From Entoloma clypeatum (Eukaryota; Basidiomycota; Agaricomycetes; Agaricales; Entolomataceae), in contig OY751491.1 of NCBI GenBank assembly GCA_963565915.1, positions 744,001-808,000 of the forward strand: a stretch of DNA of 64,000 nucleotides, in the 5' to 3' direction. Of this stretch, positions 32,151 through 43,500 are shown piece after piece (the stretch's first letter is position 1; the number at the start of each line of letters is the position of its first letter). The translations under genes and the position numbers were made by a program. The notes below the pieces were generated by a model. The model did no database searches. It was not told where the DNA came from and was given only the letters and a program-made list of their open reading frames with translations.

Positions 32151-32608
32151 TGTTATGGTTGACAAACCCATGCGATGCTTAGGCAGAGAGGCTTAAGTAG
32201 CAAAGGCAGATACCAAGGTGATTGCTAGATCTGGGGAATACATGCAATGTATCTACCCTATATATACTAGAAGGTCGAGTCATCTAGATGACTCTAGAGC
32301 GGTTCCGGTCTGACTCCAGAAGCGGACCCGGAGTAGGTGTCTATGGTAACTGCTGCGGCGTGAGTCAGAGTATCTAAGTATAGTCCAATAAGTAACACGA
32401 TGTCAAGGATGTGTGAGAGTAACCATCTAGATATGGTAACGATGACCATACTGTAGTGAGTAAGCGGAGGCCGGGCCCCGAATGATGTAAAAGTGAATAG
32501 TAAGCATGAAACCAATAGATAAGATGAAACTGGCCATTAATCAGATAAGGCCTCTATGTCTTGTATCTTGTCCGAGCGATCAATGCCATGGATAGCGAAT
32601 CCATAACA
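32151..32608 (+). mobile_element. solo LTR (Gypsy-type) inside the Copia-A leader
   Basis: A 458-bp insertion with TGTTATGG...CCATAACA ends and a perfect 5-bp duplication, gtggg (32146-32150 and 32609-32613). It interrupts leader sequence that is continuous in the other Copia-A copies. A TATA-like ctatatatacta lies at about 32260. The first 130 bp resemble the LTR of the Gypsy element at 39639-47487 in layout (acaaacc, gtgattgcta), suggesting a related family. Strand is tentative. Confidence 0.9.
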
Positions 32609-32656
32609 GTGGGCAGGTACTCGCTGTTGCCAGCGTTTCCCAAGTCCCTCTGCTAT

Positions 32657-32671
32657 CCGGGGCCCATAACC
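32657..32671 (-). promoter_or_regulatory. Copia-A primer binding site, outer copy
   Basis: The reverse complement of these 15 bases is GGTTATGGGCCCCGG, directly adjacent to the 5' LTR. Confidence 0.75.
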
Positions 32672-32980
32672 TGTTGAAGTTCCACCTGGGCATTAGCCAC
32701 AGATGTACTGAGCAACCAGCTACAGTGGAAGTACTCTACATAACCGTTCTAGCCACTTACATGGTTTGGGAGGGGTGAGGCTGGTGAGAGCGGTTGAGGC
32801 TGGTAAGAGCGATGGAGCTGGTTAAGAGTCAAGAGACAACTTGTTGATATTGACAGTTTCCTGGTCTTATATACCGTACTACTGTTTGTACCAACCAAAC
32901 AAGTATGTAATGAAGATATGTAAAGGTCACGTGATGTAATCTAATCTAATCTAATCTATGTGATGGGAAAAGTTTCAACA
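32672..32980 (-). repeat. Copia-A outer 5' LTR
   Basis: A 309-bp LTR, about 99% identical to 22741-23049 (about three differences by eye), followed by the gactt target duplication. Confidence 0.93.
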
Positions 32981-33439
32981 GACTTGGGCCTGACTTAAAA
33001 AAATGGTGTCTTTGAGAGGGATTCTACACCAAGTAAACAGTAAGTACCAAAAGTAGCCAAGGGTACATCGGCATTGGGGTGTGTCCGTATGGTCGTGGGG
33101 GCCACAGGTGAGGTGGGGGCGCAGAAAGCCGGCGTTGGGTGTGTTCCCATCGGCAGTCGTGGTCGTGGGGGCCACCTGTTGGTTGGGGTGAGGTGAGGGT
33201 GTAGGGCACCGGCGTTGGGTTGTGGTGCTTGCGTGCGTTTGTTGTTTGCGGAGTGGGGAGAATGGGGCCGCGATGGGGTGGGGTGTTGGCATTGGCGGCG
33301 TATTCCCGTTGCGGCTGAGAGGGGTCCATGGGTGAGGTGCGGTGTAAGGCGTTGGCAGTCGTGGTCGCCGCCGTCTGCATTGTGGGTATGGGGCAGTACA
33401 GGGTTGGTCCCGTCAGTGGTCGTCCCGTTAGCGGTCATG

Positions 33440-33800
33440 GTCATTGCTGTCTGCCTTGTGAGTCAGTGGGGGCGGCGGGGGGCTTAAAGGCTTACCGAGG
33501 ATGGGGGGTGCGGTGTTGGTTGGCCATCTGTATCGGCCGGGAGTCGTCATCATTATTCCCTACCATGGAGGCTGTTAGTGGGTGTCAAGAGTCATGGGTG
33601 GCGGCGAGGGTTGTGGGTGGCAGTGAGGGTTTGCGTCATTGTCGATTCGCTTCCTCAGCAACACTGCAGGTTCTTTGGTGTGTTGTCACTGGGACCTGGG
33701 GGGTTCAGAAGTAATTAGTGAGGTGAAACCGGAAGAGAGGGGATGGAGGATATGGTCCGGCCCTCCAGGAGTTGGAGCTGGGTGGGTGCTCGTCATCATC
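33440..33800 (-). repeat. inverted paralog of 33970-34297/37223-37260
   Basis: The reverse complement of this segment aligns by eye with 33970-34297 and then continues with 37223-37260. It therefore shows the locus without the hAT-like insertion. The unit includes intron-like signals (GTAAG donors and a run of C ending in CAG), but no convincing protein. The wider 33050-33830 stretch is G/GT-rich low-complexity DNA. Confidence 0.7.
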
Positions 33801-34529
33801 AGGGGCAACATCACAGCGGGGTGGTGAATGGTGGAGGAGGAATGCAAAGTCCAATTTCAACTTCAATATTAGTAATCGAACTAAAATCATGTGACCTGAA
33901 ACACTTGTGACTGACTGTTGGACTTCGCATTTCTCTTCCCACTTTCATCCCCCCGCTGGCACATCGACTTCGATAACGACAAGGATCTACCCAGGTAAGT
34001 CTCAACTCCCGGGTGGCAGGACAGTATGCCCTACATCCCTCCTCCCCATTTCCACCCCACTAACAACCCCCCCCAGTTGATGACAATGTTCCGAAGAACC
34101 CGCGCTATCGCTGAGGGAGCGAGTCAACAACGAGACAAACCCACGCCGCCGCTTGCCAGCAGCCCCCATGGTGGATATGGGAACGGCTGGATACAGGAAC
34201 GGCTGATGACACAACACCCGTGCCACGTCGCAACGACGCGGGGCAGACAGGGAACAACCAAAGCTGCACCCCCACCCTCGGTGAGCCTACCTAAGCCTAG
34301 TGTTCGAGGGTTTGGTTTGGTTCGGTTTTTTGCCTCCGAGAGGGATGGACCGAGACTGAGACCGGTCTTTCAATACCACAAAAACGTAAAAAACCGGACT
34401 GGACTGTACAGGACCGGTCCATCGCACCCACAGAGGGTGGACCGAACCGGTCTGCACTGGTCTGAACCGGTTTTGTATTATATATTGTGTCTAAATATAT
34501 ACACGCTGTATGTAATGTCAGTGGGTGTG

Positions 34530-35080
34530 AGTGGGAGGGTGTTGCATGCGAGAAGGGGCTGTTTGGCTCGAAGAAAGGGCATTGCGTGCGAGTTGGAGGG
34601 CGTTAGGCATGAAAGGGGGGGGGCTGTTGGGCACAGGTCGCGGCAGCTGGGCACAAGAGGGGGCTGTAGGGCTTGAAGGAAACACATTGCGACGAAAGGG
34701 TGTCGTTGGGGGCAAGAGAGGGCCGTGGGGCGCGAGAAGGTGCTGTTGGGCGTCAGAGAGGGCCGTTGGGCGCTAGTAAGGGCAGGACGCCGTTGGGCGT
34801 GAGTGGGAGGCCGTTGGGCACTAGAGAGAGCTGTTCAAGGGCGTTGGGTGTGAGTGGGAGGCCGTTGGGCATTAGAGGGAGCCGTTGGGCACGTTGGGCA
34901 TGAGTCGTGGTCGTTGGGTGCGAGTGGACGCCGTTGGGCGTTAGAGGGAGCTGTTGAGCACGTTGGGCGCGAGTGGACGCCGTTGGGCGTGAGTGGGAGG
35001 CAGTTGGGCATTAGAGGGGGCCGTTGGGCGTTAGTCGACCCTGTTGGGCGCTATAAGGGATCGTTGTGCACGAGGGGCGG
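34530..35080. repeat. G-rich degenerate minisatellite
   Basis: More than 20 imperfect units of about 20-25 bp built on GCCGTTGGGCGTGAGTGGGAG-like sequence. Related short arrays occur near 49795-49890 and 58915-58985. Confidence 0.8.
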
Positions 35081-36447
35081 GCATTGGGGGGGGGAAAGTG
35101 GCTGGGTGGAGTGAAGGTGGGGGATAAAAAAAGTGTGGGAACGTTGGGCTGGCTGTCGACTTTTGGCAATTGCTGAGAGTGCTTGGCATCAATGCCGAGC
35201 AACGCGCGTTGTTGAAACTCGTGCCTTCGATGCCCAATCCGTGGCACTGTAAGTCCTAAAAATAGTTTGTAACTTATGTAGAGATACTTAGAAGCTAATA
35301 GTAAGCATATAACCAGTTAAATATATGAGCTATGTAGGTAGAATTCTGAAATGATGCATCAAAACAATGGCACACTGTAAATCATGATCAACAGGGCATC
35401 ATCATGGGTTTTCTCAAACACAAAAACAACCTTTTCTTACTTCCTCCCTTCCACAACCACTGTAGTCTATATGTACTGTATATATACCATTGTAACATTG
35501 TATGTAAATCTACTCAGACCATTCAAATCAAGCCCAAGGACTTAATAAGGTGAATAGAAGCAAAATAGATCGAAAATTTGACCAAAAAATTTTGTTTCAG
35601 CTTTGGATTCTCCTCATTCAGGGGACCTCACAGCACATCTGTTTTTCAAATTTGGTGCATTCATTATGGAGATATAACACTGTTGCTGAAATATGCACAT
35701 TTCATCATTTCTATCTTATCTAGAGATCTAAAAATTATACAAGATGTTTCAGAAGGTGAATACATATATATTGATGAGTTCTATCATGTTAAACTATTAT
35801 TAGATTATGAGGAAGGCACCGTGCATGCCTGCGCGATGCATTTGCACATTCTTTACTGTTGTTTGGTGTAAAGCATTGCATCGCTATATGCTCAAATACA
35901 TGGCAAAAATTCATGAAATAAATACATATTTATTGACATATGATACTCTGGTACATAATTGATATAGTCTGTAAGCTTACTTTCTTCTGTGTAGCCATAT
36001 TAAGGAGAAATGCGATGTTTTTTGAGTTTGTTTACATATATTTGACACATTTGATGCATGCGTGTTGCACATCATCCAACGTTGAATCAATGCATCCACC
36101 CATTGCTCACTCCGCAATGAGAGGCATGCACATATAACAAAAATAACACAGTAACAATAGTACAGATACAACAAAAATAGCACTGTAAACACAGATACAA
36201 AAAAATAACACTGTAATGATATGTTTTAGCTATGTTTTCACCATGTTTCACTCAATTCTTAACCTTTGTGACTCTGAGCAAGAGTTTATATACAAGCTAG
36301 AAATGTATTCCACTCAGTTGTAGCTTCAAAACAAGCCTTGGACCGATGGAATTGGACTATAAATATCTAGAATATTATGCAGATTACTGAAAAATCTCCA
36401 AAAATTGTAGAATATTAGGGGGGGGGGTTGGATGTGTATCCCAAAGG

Positions 36448-36489
36448 GCAAAAAGACCGGTCTAGACCTGTTTAGACCGGTCTTTTTGC
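36448..36489. repeat. perfect 16-bp stem hairpin
   Basis: Left arm GCAAAAAGACCGGTCT (36448-36463), a 10-base loop, and an exactly complementary right arm (36474-36489). It lies inside the 2.9-kb hAT-like element, and the same AAAGACCGGT core recurs at 39085-39108. Confidence 0.85.
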
Positions 36490-37230
36490 GGTCTAATGTC
36501 ACGTAGCGTGTTTCTCAATGTCGGAAAATATCGGATGATATCGGATGAGTCGGAGCGGAGTAGTGGAAGAGCGGATGTGACTTGCAGAAAGGACCTGGCT
36601 TCAACTTATGTGTTGCACCCCATTCTTTGACATGGTCCTAGATTTTGGATTGGCAGATGTCGGAGGGTGAGAGGAGCGGATGTGCGGAGCAGATGTGCGG
36701 AGGTGGAGATGTGAGAATGAGGATGAGGACGAAAGGCAAAGGAGTCCATTGGTGAGACATATGGCAACATATAGTGGCATATAATATTCGAACTGAGGAA
36801 CTACGACAGAATTCATACTACTTATAGTAAACCAGAAGTGGGTCAGTAACTACTATAGGTAAGGTGTGGATGTCGGAGTTACTCATTGGAGCAATCGGAG
36901 TACGGAGAGGAGCAAATGCAAAATCAACATCAAGATGTCTAGTTGTCAGCATAATTAGAATGTTAACTAGTAGAGATGTCAATAAGTACTATTATGAAAA
37001 TCGTCGGATGTCAGACCGGATAAAACATCAGAGTCGTCGGATGTGTTGGATGTATGAATTGCATGGTTATGACATCTAAGTCAAAAAAAAAATCTAGACT
37101 GAACTGCAGTCTAAATTTTCTAAAACGTATAGACCTTAGACCGTGGTTCAGTCCAACATGGTCTATTTTTCAGTTCAGTTCAGTCTGGTTCAGGTCTATG
37201 TAGACTGAACCTTCGAACACTACCTAAGCC

Positions 37231-38390
37231 CTCCGCCGCCCCCACTGACTCACAAGGCAGACCACTACGGCCCCCCAGGTGACCCCGTCTCTCCCTCGTC
37301 CCACTTTCACACACCCCCTGCCAGGTCACTCCCAATGACGACAAGCACCCACCTACAACTCCTGGGCGGCGGGACGGTATGCCCCACGCCCCTCCTCCCT
37401 GTTTCCACCCCACTAACAAACCCCCTCAGGTCCCAGTTGGCAACATGTCGAACGCCAGGCAGTTGGCCTTGTTCATTCCACACAATAACGGTCCCCTCTC
37501 ATCGTTAGCGACCATAGACAGCAGGTGCGAAACCCCCCATATGCCTCCGCCCGCCATTGCTCACCACTACATTACAGGACTACAATGTGCCACTGGTTGC
37601 ACAGCAACAGATGACGCGACCATGGGCGAGTACTGTCCGTGCGTACCTGCCATCCCGATAATGGTCCCCTCTCGTCGTTAGTACCACAGACAGCAGGTGT
37701 GTATCCCCTCCCCTCATGTCTCCACCCGCTGTTGGCTTGGCATGCCCATGCATGCCCATTTTCTTTTTGAGTGACTTTTCGCGAGCTTGGATCTGCCTTG
37801 AGCTACTTTGAGAGGTCTTAAATAAATGTTTGCTTTTGAGTGACTTCTTGTGAGCTTGGGTCTATCTTGAACTGCCTTGGGGAGTCTTGAAACTTGTTTA
37901 GAATGGTTATTTGGGTGGCTTGGGTTTGGAAGCAAGAATGCCTTAAGTCAGCTCAAGTAGGTTCAAGTTAAGTTTAAGCAGGATGCTATTTCATGATGGC
38001 CTGCCCCAACTTGAAGCAACTTAAGGACTGTGCAAGAAGATAATAAGTAAGCATTTCCCTAAGTACAATTTAAGCTATGTCGAGTACTTAGACCTGACTT
38101 AGCGCTGGCCCAAGTACATCAAGTGTGGATTAAGTAATTTGGCATTTCACTGATGTGAGAGTAGAGGAGTGAACTTGGTTGATATTCAAACTGAGAAACT
38201 ACAGGTATGGTATAAGCTTAAATATCTAAATGTGATTACTTTATGGAGATGGTTGGAGTAGGTCCGGAGTTGTGGCATAAGTTGCCAGTGACTGTAATGA
38301 ACCTCGGAGATGTCAGTCAATGGACCATGTGGAAAAGGTGATGCATAAGTAAACGGGAATATGGATATGAAATACATAAAGACATGGAGT
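37231..38390. other. repeat-derived non-coding DNA
   Basis: 37330-37450 repeats the unit seen at 33970-34090 (a 'cacccacctacaactcctgggcggcgggac' type block, then a C-rich intron-like tract). The rest, to 38390, has many short 'aagtNgcttga' repeats (37790-38010). No gene is supported. Confidence 0.4.
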
Positions 38391-39262
38391 TAGTGATTGA
38401 AAGTTGGTTTGGTCTCGTTTTTGACCCCCAAAAAGGAAGGACCGAGGACCACACTGGTCTCAATTTTACATCATCACCTTGGAAAACCGGACCAGACCGG
38501 TGAGAGACCGGCTCTTGAAACTATTATTAGGCCATGAGAAAGGCACCGCACGTGCCTGCACAATGCATTTTGCACATTGTTTACTATTGTTTGTTGTAGA
38601 GCACGGCACCTCTATAACTTAAAATCCGTGGTGAAAGTTCAGAAAAGCAATACATATTGAGTGAGATATACTCCACTCCTACATAATTGATATAATAGAA
38701 ACCCTTACTTGTTCCTGTATAGATATAATAAGCAGATGTGCGATGTTTTTGGGGATTTGTTTACATGTATTTGACACATTTGATGCGCACTTGATGCACG
38801 TCATCCAACATCGAAATGACGCATCCACCTATTACTGACCTTGCAATGAGGGGCACACATGTTGAAAAGGTTACAATATATTTATAGATTTTATTGAAAG
38901 CCTGTGTCTACATGTGATCAAGGCAGAGGGGGTGCACACACACCTTTTGTCTTTTTTGGCTGGTTGTGCCTATTTGGGAAGTGGCCTATTTGGGAAGTGA
39001 AAAAGTGGGTATGTAGGCTGAGAGTTCAAGTCTTACTGATGGCACAAATTTTGCTTGGTGCTGGCCCTCGGAGTGTTCTGTGAAAAAGACCGGTTTAAAC
39101 CGGTCTTTGGCCACTCTTTCAAATCGTAAAATTTGGAGAGAACTGAGGACTGGTTGTGATTGAAAACCTTAAAACTTGGGACCACAGTCCGGTCTCAAAC
39201 CGGTTCGTTCAGGTCCAGTTTCGGTCTGGTTTTAGGTTCTGAGACTGGACTTAGAAACACTA
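38391..39262. mobile_element. degenerate hAT-like element
   Basis: Starts TAGTGATTGAAAGTTGG and ends ...TTAGAAACACTA, degenerate versions of the hAT-like ends seen nearby. It contains the conserved core (38521-38600) and a perfect 24-bp ACCGGT-centred palindrome at 39085-39108. The 8-bp flanks do not match, so the boundaries are uncertain. Confidence 0.5.
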
Positions 39263-39638
39263 GTGGTGATTGTGCACGTGATTGTGTTGGTTGATCCCAA
39301 ACTTCAACCTTTGAGCCAAGTGCTAATTCTTTCACCTTCATAACCTGATGACAGTTTCTTGCCATCAAACATTAAGTGATTTCAATCCCAAACCTTCATC
39401 TTTTTCTCCTTCTGTCCAGAATTCTTCACCTGTTGCAATTTATTTAAGAGACTCAACTACAAAAATGTGATATTCATCACAGAGAGTTATGAACAGCCAG
39501 AAAATGCAATTTTAAAGAGCACATGAAAAATTGATGTTCATCAAACATTGCAGTGCAGTAAAAGAAGGGGGGAAGAGAATGCAACAACACAATATTTGTT
39601 GAATATTGCAGAGTCAATGACTGCCACCAGAGCCTCAC
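39263..39638. other. unannotated spacer
   Basis: AT-rich sequence between the degenerate hAT-like element and the Gypsy element. No gene or repeat is recognised. Confidence 0.35.
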
Positions 39639-40005
39639 TGTTATGCTTAACAAACCGTTCCAAGGTTCGGGCAGAGTATGCAGGAAGTGGAAAGGCGAAG
39701 AGCAAAGTGATTGCTAAATCTAAGGAATGTAGCTATGGTACATGGGGTTTATATAGTACTGGCTACGAGCGGTAGCAAGTGAGTCAGTAGCTGCGGAAGG
39801 CAGTGCGGATGAGTCAGTAACTGCAGAAAGGCAGTGCGAAGTGAGTCAGACGACTGCGGAGTGCGAGTCAGCATGGGAGCAAAGTATACTAAAGGAGAAT
39901 GGTAGAGTAAAGGTAAATGAATAAGCGGTCCGATGAGTCAAAGAAATAACGAAGGTACAATGCAAGGGAAAAGTGCGTAACATACAAACCAGTAAGTCCG
40001 TAACA
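39639..40005 (-). repeat. Gypsy-1 3' LTR
   Basis: A 367-bp LTR with TG...CA ends, about 98% identical to the 5' LTR by eye. Confidence 0.95.
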
Positions 40006-40039
40006 TGTTCCCCTCCTCAAGCTCTGTGTCCTCACAGAG

Positions 40040-40402
40040 TCATTGTCCCCATCCTCTGGCATCGTTGTTGTTTGTCCAGGAGCCATTCTCCTTGAGGCTC
40101 CAATCGTCTATTAGCTCTTCGTTGATGGCGACAGTGAGCTCGAGACTCCGGACGGCTAGTCGGATGCGCCAGTTTTCAATGACCAGTGTACGGGTGTAGT
40201 TCCCGAGGATTTGTTTTTCTTCGGGGGTTGGTGCGACGGGGAGGTCGGATAAAGAATGGAGGTGGATGTGCATCTGTCGATGCAGGATGTCGGCGAGCGA
40301 GGCTTCTAGTGCGTGGATCTGGTCTCTCATGGAGAGGGCTTCACCCATGAGGGCAGTGATGGCGGGGTTGGTTTCAGTGGATGTGGTGGTGGCGGTGGAC
40401 AT
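40040..40402 (-). CDS. Gypsy-1 small 3' ORF (120 aa)
   Basis: An ATG-initiated frame of 120 codons between the pol stop (40525) and the polypurine tract. The N-terminus is Thr-rich (MSTATTTSTETNP), followed by a heptad-like helical region (about residues 18-50; QIHALEASLADILHRQM). A second helix runs to about residue 95, and the tail is Trp/Asn-rich. A coiled-coil protein is plausible. No envelope-like signal or membrane segment is seen. The frame is intact although pol is broken. It may be an accessory protein or chance; function is unknown. Confidence 0.5.
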   Translation of the reverse strand: MSTATTTSTETNPAITALMGEALSMRDQIHALEASLADILHRQMHIHLHSLSDLPVAPTPEEKQILGNYTRTLVIENWRIRLAVRSLELTVAINEELIDDWSLKENGSWTNNNDARGWGQ

Positions 40403-40524
40403 GGTGCGGAGGATGTTGGAGAGATAGAGGAAGAATGGAGTAGCTATATTGAAGACGGAGCGGAGAACTCGGTGGGTTTTTGACTGATGAGGTCGATGCT
40501 GTTGCTGATTTCAACGGGTGTCTT

Positions 40525-43500
40525 TTATCGTGGATGTGACAGGTTCTGCCGATGGAAATCACGGATCAAATCTTGAGCGTTCTGAACATTAGCTTGCGGT
40601 TCCCATGTGTTCTCTTCTGGGCCATATCCTTCCCACTGGACGAGGTACTGGATCTTTCCGCGGAACTTTCGAGAGTCCAGGATCGTAGACACATGGTACT
40701 CTTCTCGTCCTTCGATGATGATCGGATCAGGGGCTGGTTTCTTTTTCTGGATGGCGTACTTCGGAGTTTCATATGGTGACAACAGGGTCTCGTTGAACAC
40801 CGGGTGAATCATCTTCCAAGTCTTCGGAAGATCAAGAAGGTACGCGCTAGCTCCTTTCTTCTCTAGGACTTTGAATGGTCCATGTCGGAGTGCATCAAGT
40901 TTCTTTGAGGGTCGATCAGTCCTGATGTTAGTCCCTTCCAGCCACACCTTGTCTCCGATGCAGTAGTCCCGAGACGGACTTCGCCGTGTGTCAACCGTCT
41001 TCTTCATCTGATCCTGTGCTTGTTTCAGCACAGCATTGGCTTCTTCTCGTGCCTGTTTGAGTTTTTTCAAGAAGTCGTTGGCAGCCGGATTGGTATCTTC
41101 TAACACGAGTTCTCCCTTCCACGGATGTAAACCGTAGTTGAGGTAGAATGGGGTGTGTTTCATTGCCTGGTGTTCTTTGTCATTGTACTGGAACTCTGCA
41201 ATTGCGATCCATTCTGCCCAATCATCCTGTAGATGGTTGACAAAGTTTTGTAAGAATGCTTCTGTTTCCTGATGCGATCGCTCGGCCTGTCCATCAGTCT
41301 GTGGGTGGTATGCAGTGGACAGGTTCCTCTTGATCCCTAACATGCGGCAGAGTATCTCCATGAACTTCGCAGCGAACTGTGGTCCCCTATCGCTGATGAT
41401 CTTCTTGGGGATCCCATGAAGCTTCCATATCTGATCCCCATAGATCTTGGCTAATCCTTCAGCCGATAGTTCCACAGTTGTCGGAATGAGGTGAAGCATC
41501 TTTGAATGTCTATCCGTGACGACCAGAATTGCATTTTTTCCATCAGATTCTGGTATCGGTCCCACGACGTCGATTCCTATGTCTTCCCATGGGTGACTTG
41601 GTGCTGCATGGGGATGTAGCGGAGCATGTCGCTTTTGTCGGTTAATCTTGTTGCGTTGACAAGTGTCGCAACCCTTCACGTACTTCTTCACATCATGCAG
41701 TATGGTAGGCCACCAGTAGGTGTGAGTGAGGAGTTCATGTGTCCGGTACTGTCCTGGATGTCCAGCCACTGGTGCATCGTGTGATTCAAACATCAATTCT
41801 TGTCGCAATTGTGGATCTGGCGGGACATAGACTTGTTTGCCTGCATATGTGATGCCGTTTTCTTGTTGATACCAATGAGGATTCTTTTTTAGGCCCTGCA
41901 CTACTTCTGTCTCCATGCGGTTTGTTACCCTTGATGCGTGCAATCCACGGATTTTCGATGGTCGTGACGTTTCCAATTTTGATGGAATCAGATGTTTCAC
42001 CCCCTTCAAAGAATTGTTCCTCCGTGAACATCTCCATTTGTACCACATCTTCTGATTCCAACCGTTTCAAGAATAGTCCCCCTTGAGCATTTGGTCACTG
42101 TCCTGTGGTTCGAGTTCCGCTTCATACCAGGGTAAGCGTGACAGGATGTCCGCTTTCGCATTGGTCTTGCCAGGCACATGCTGTAATTCGAAGTCATAGT
42201 CCTGTAACTTCATTTTCCAGCGTCGCTGTCGTTGATTCAGGTCCTGAGGACGACGGAAGTATTCCAGGTTCTTGTGATCGGTCAAGATTTCAAAACATTC
42301 CTTGGCTTCGAGCAGATAGTGTCTCCAATCTTTCATTGCTTCCACAACTGCCAGAAGTTCCTTGTCGTATATCTCGTAATTCTGTTCAGCCGCGGACATG
42401 GTCCGTGACAAGAACGCGATGGGGTGCCATTTGTCATCTTGCTTCTGAGAGAGTACTGCTCCAATTGCATAGCCCGATGCATCGGTTTCAACCCTGAACT
42501 GTCCCTCTGGTTTCGGTAATGCCAAGACTGGTGCCGATGTAATTGCCCGTATGAGACCTTCAAAAGCTTGCTGCTCTGTTGGTCCCCAAGTAAATGCTGT
42601 ACCGCCTGTGAGCGTGGTGAGAGGTTTCGCGATATTTGAGTACCCTTCGATGAAAGGTCGATAGAAGTTAGCAAATCCAAGGAACTTCTGAACTTCCTTT
42701 TTTGATGTGGGTGCTCACCAGTTTCGAATTGTATCCACCTTCTCAGTTTCCATCTCAACACGTCCCTCACCAACCACATATCCCAATATAGGACATTTCG
42801 TTACTTCCCATAAACACTTCTTCTCCTTTAGGAACAAATCATTGTCCGATAGGATCTGTAGGATTTCTTCAGTGTTTCGCGCGAGTTCTTCCTTGGTTTT
42901 ACCGATAACCACAATGTCATCCATGTAGATCACGCAGATACGTCGGCGGATCTGGTCCCGGAATAGACTAGCCATCATTTGAGAGAATGTTCCCGGGGAG
43001 TTGCAAAGACCGAAAAACATGACCAATGGTTTGAACAATCCTCGACTGGTGAGGAAGGCAGCTTTCCATTCATCGCCCTCCTTAATCCGGACGTTGTTAT
43101 AGCCCCACATGATGTCCATTTTATTGAAGTAGACCGCATCTTTCAGTACGTCCAAGAGATCAGATATTCGTGGGAGTGGGAACTTGTCTTTGACCGTGAA
43201 TTTATTGACCATGCGGTAATCTTGTACCAATCGTTTGGAGCCATCCTTTTTGTTGATGAAGAAGCAAGGGGAGGCATAAGGGGATTTGGATGGGCGGATC
43301 TTTCCCGTTGCTAGACCCTCGTCAATGAATGTGTCCAATTCTTCTTGTTCCTTTTGTGTCATAGGATATGTATTTCCCCCTAGTTCCTTTGGTGCGTCCG
43401 GTGTAAGTTCGATACCATGGTCCCATTCCCTCTCCTTTGGGATCTTGTCAAAGTTCTCTTTCTCGAAAAGATGAGCAAATCGTTCAACATATGAGGGTCG

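Larger units (their letters stand above)
22741..32980 (-). mobile_element. Copia-A element (outer copy), split by a nested copy
   Basis: Minus-strand Ty1/Copia element with 309-bp LTRs at 22741-23049 (3') and 32672-32980 (5'), differing at about three sites. A perfect 5-bp target duplication, gactt, lies at 22736-22740 and 32981-32985. Its pol is cut in the RT region: the C-terminal part is at 23127-24214 and the rest at 28227-31844. Between them lies a plus-strand copy of the same family beginning at 24215. Its 5' leader carries a further solo LTR at 32151-32608. Confidence 0.93.
34298..37222. mobile_element. non-autonomous hAT-like DNA transposon (2.9 kb)
   Basis: Ends are TAGTGTTCGAGGGTT... 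and ...AACCTTCGAACACTA, imperfect inverted repeats that fit the hAT terminal consensus (YARNG). A perfect 8-bp duplication, cctaagcc, lies at 34290-34297 and 37223-37230. Subterminal regions are full of 'accggtct/agaccggt' motifs. The inside holds a GTTGGGC minisatellite (34530-35080), a module shared with other elements (about 35580-35900) and a perfect hairpin (36448-36489). No transposase frame is recognised. Confidence 0.88.

Noticed and set aside
33215..33714. Gly/Val/Trp-rich frames
   Set aside because: Products of G/GT-rich repeats without start context or homolog-like features.
34026..34676. 216-codon plus-strand frame
   Set aside because: It crosses the hAT-like insertion boundary at 34298 and enters the minisatellite, so it cannot be an ancestral gene.
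34530..35080. CRISPR-like array
   Set aside because: Units are adjacent and degenerate with no spacers; it is a eukaryotic minisatellite.
38383..39270. 8-bp duplication around the element at 38391-39262
   Set aside because: Flanks catggagt and gtggtgat differ; only the degenerate ends support it.
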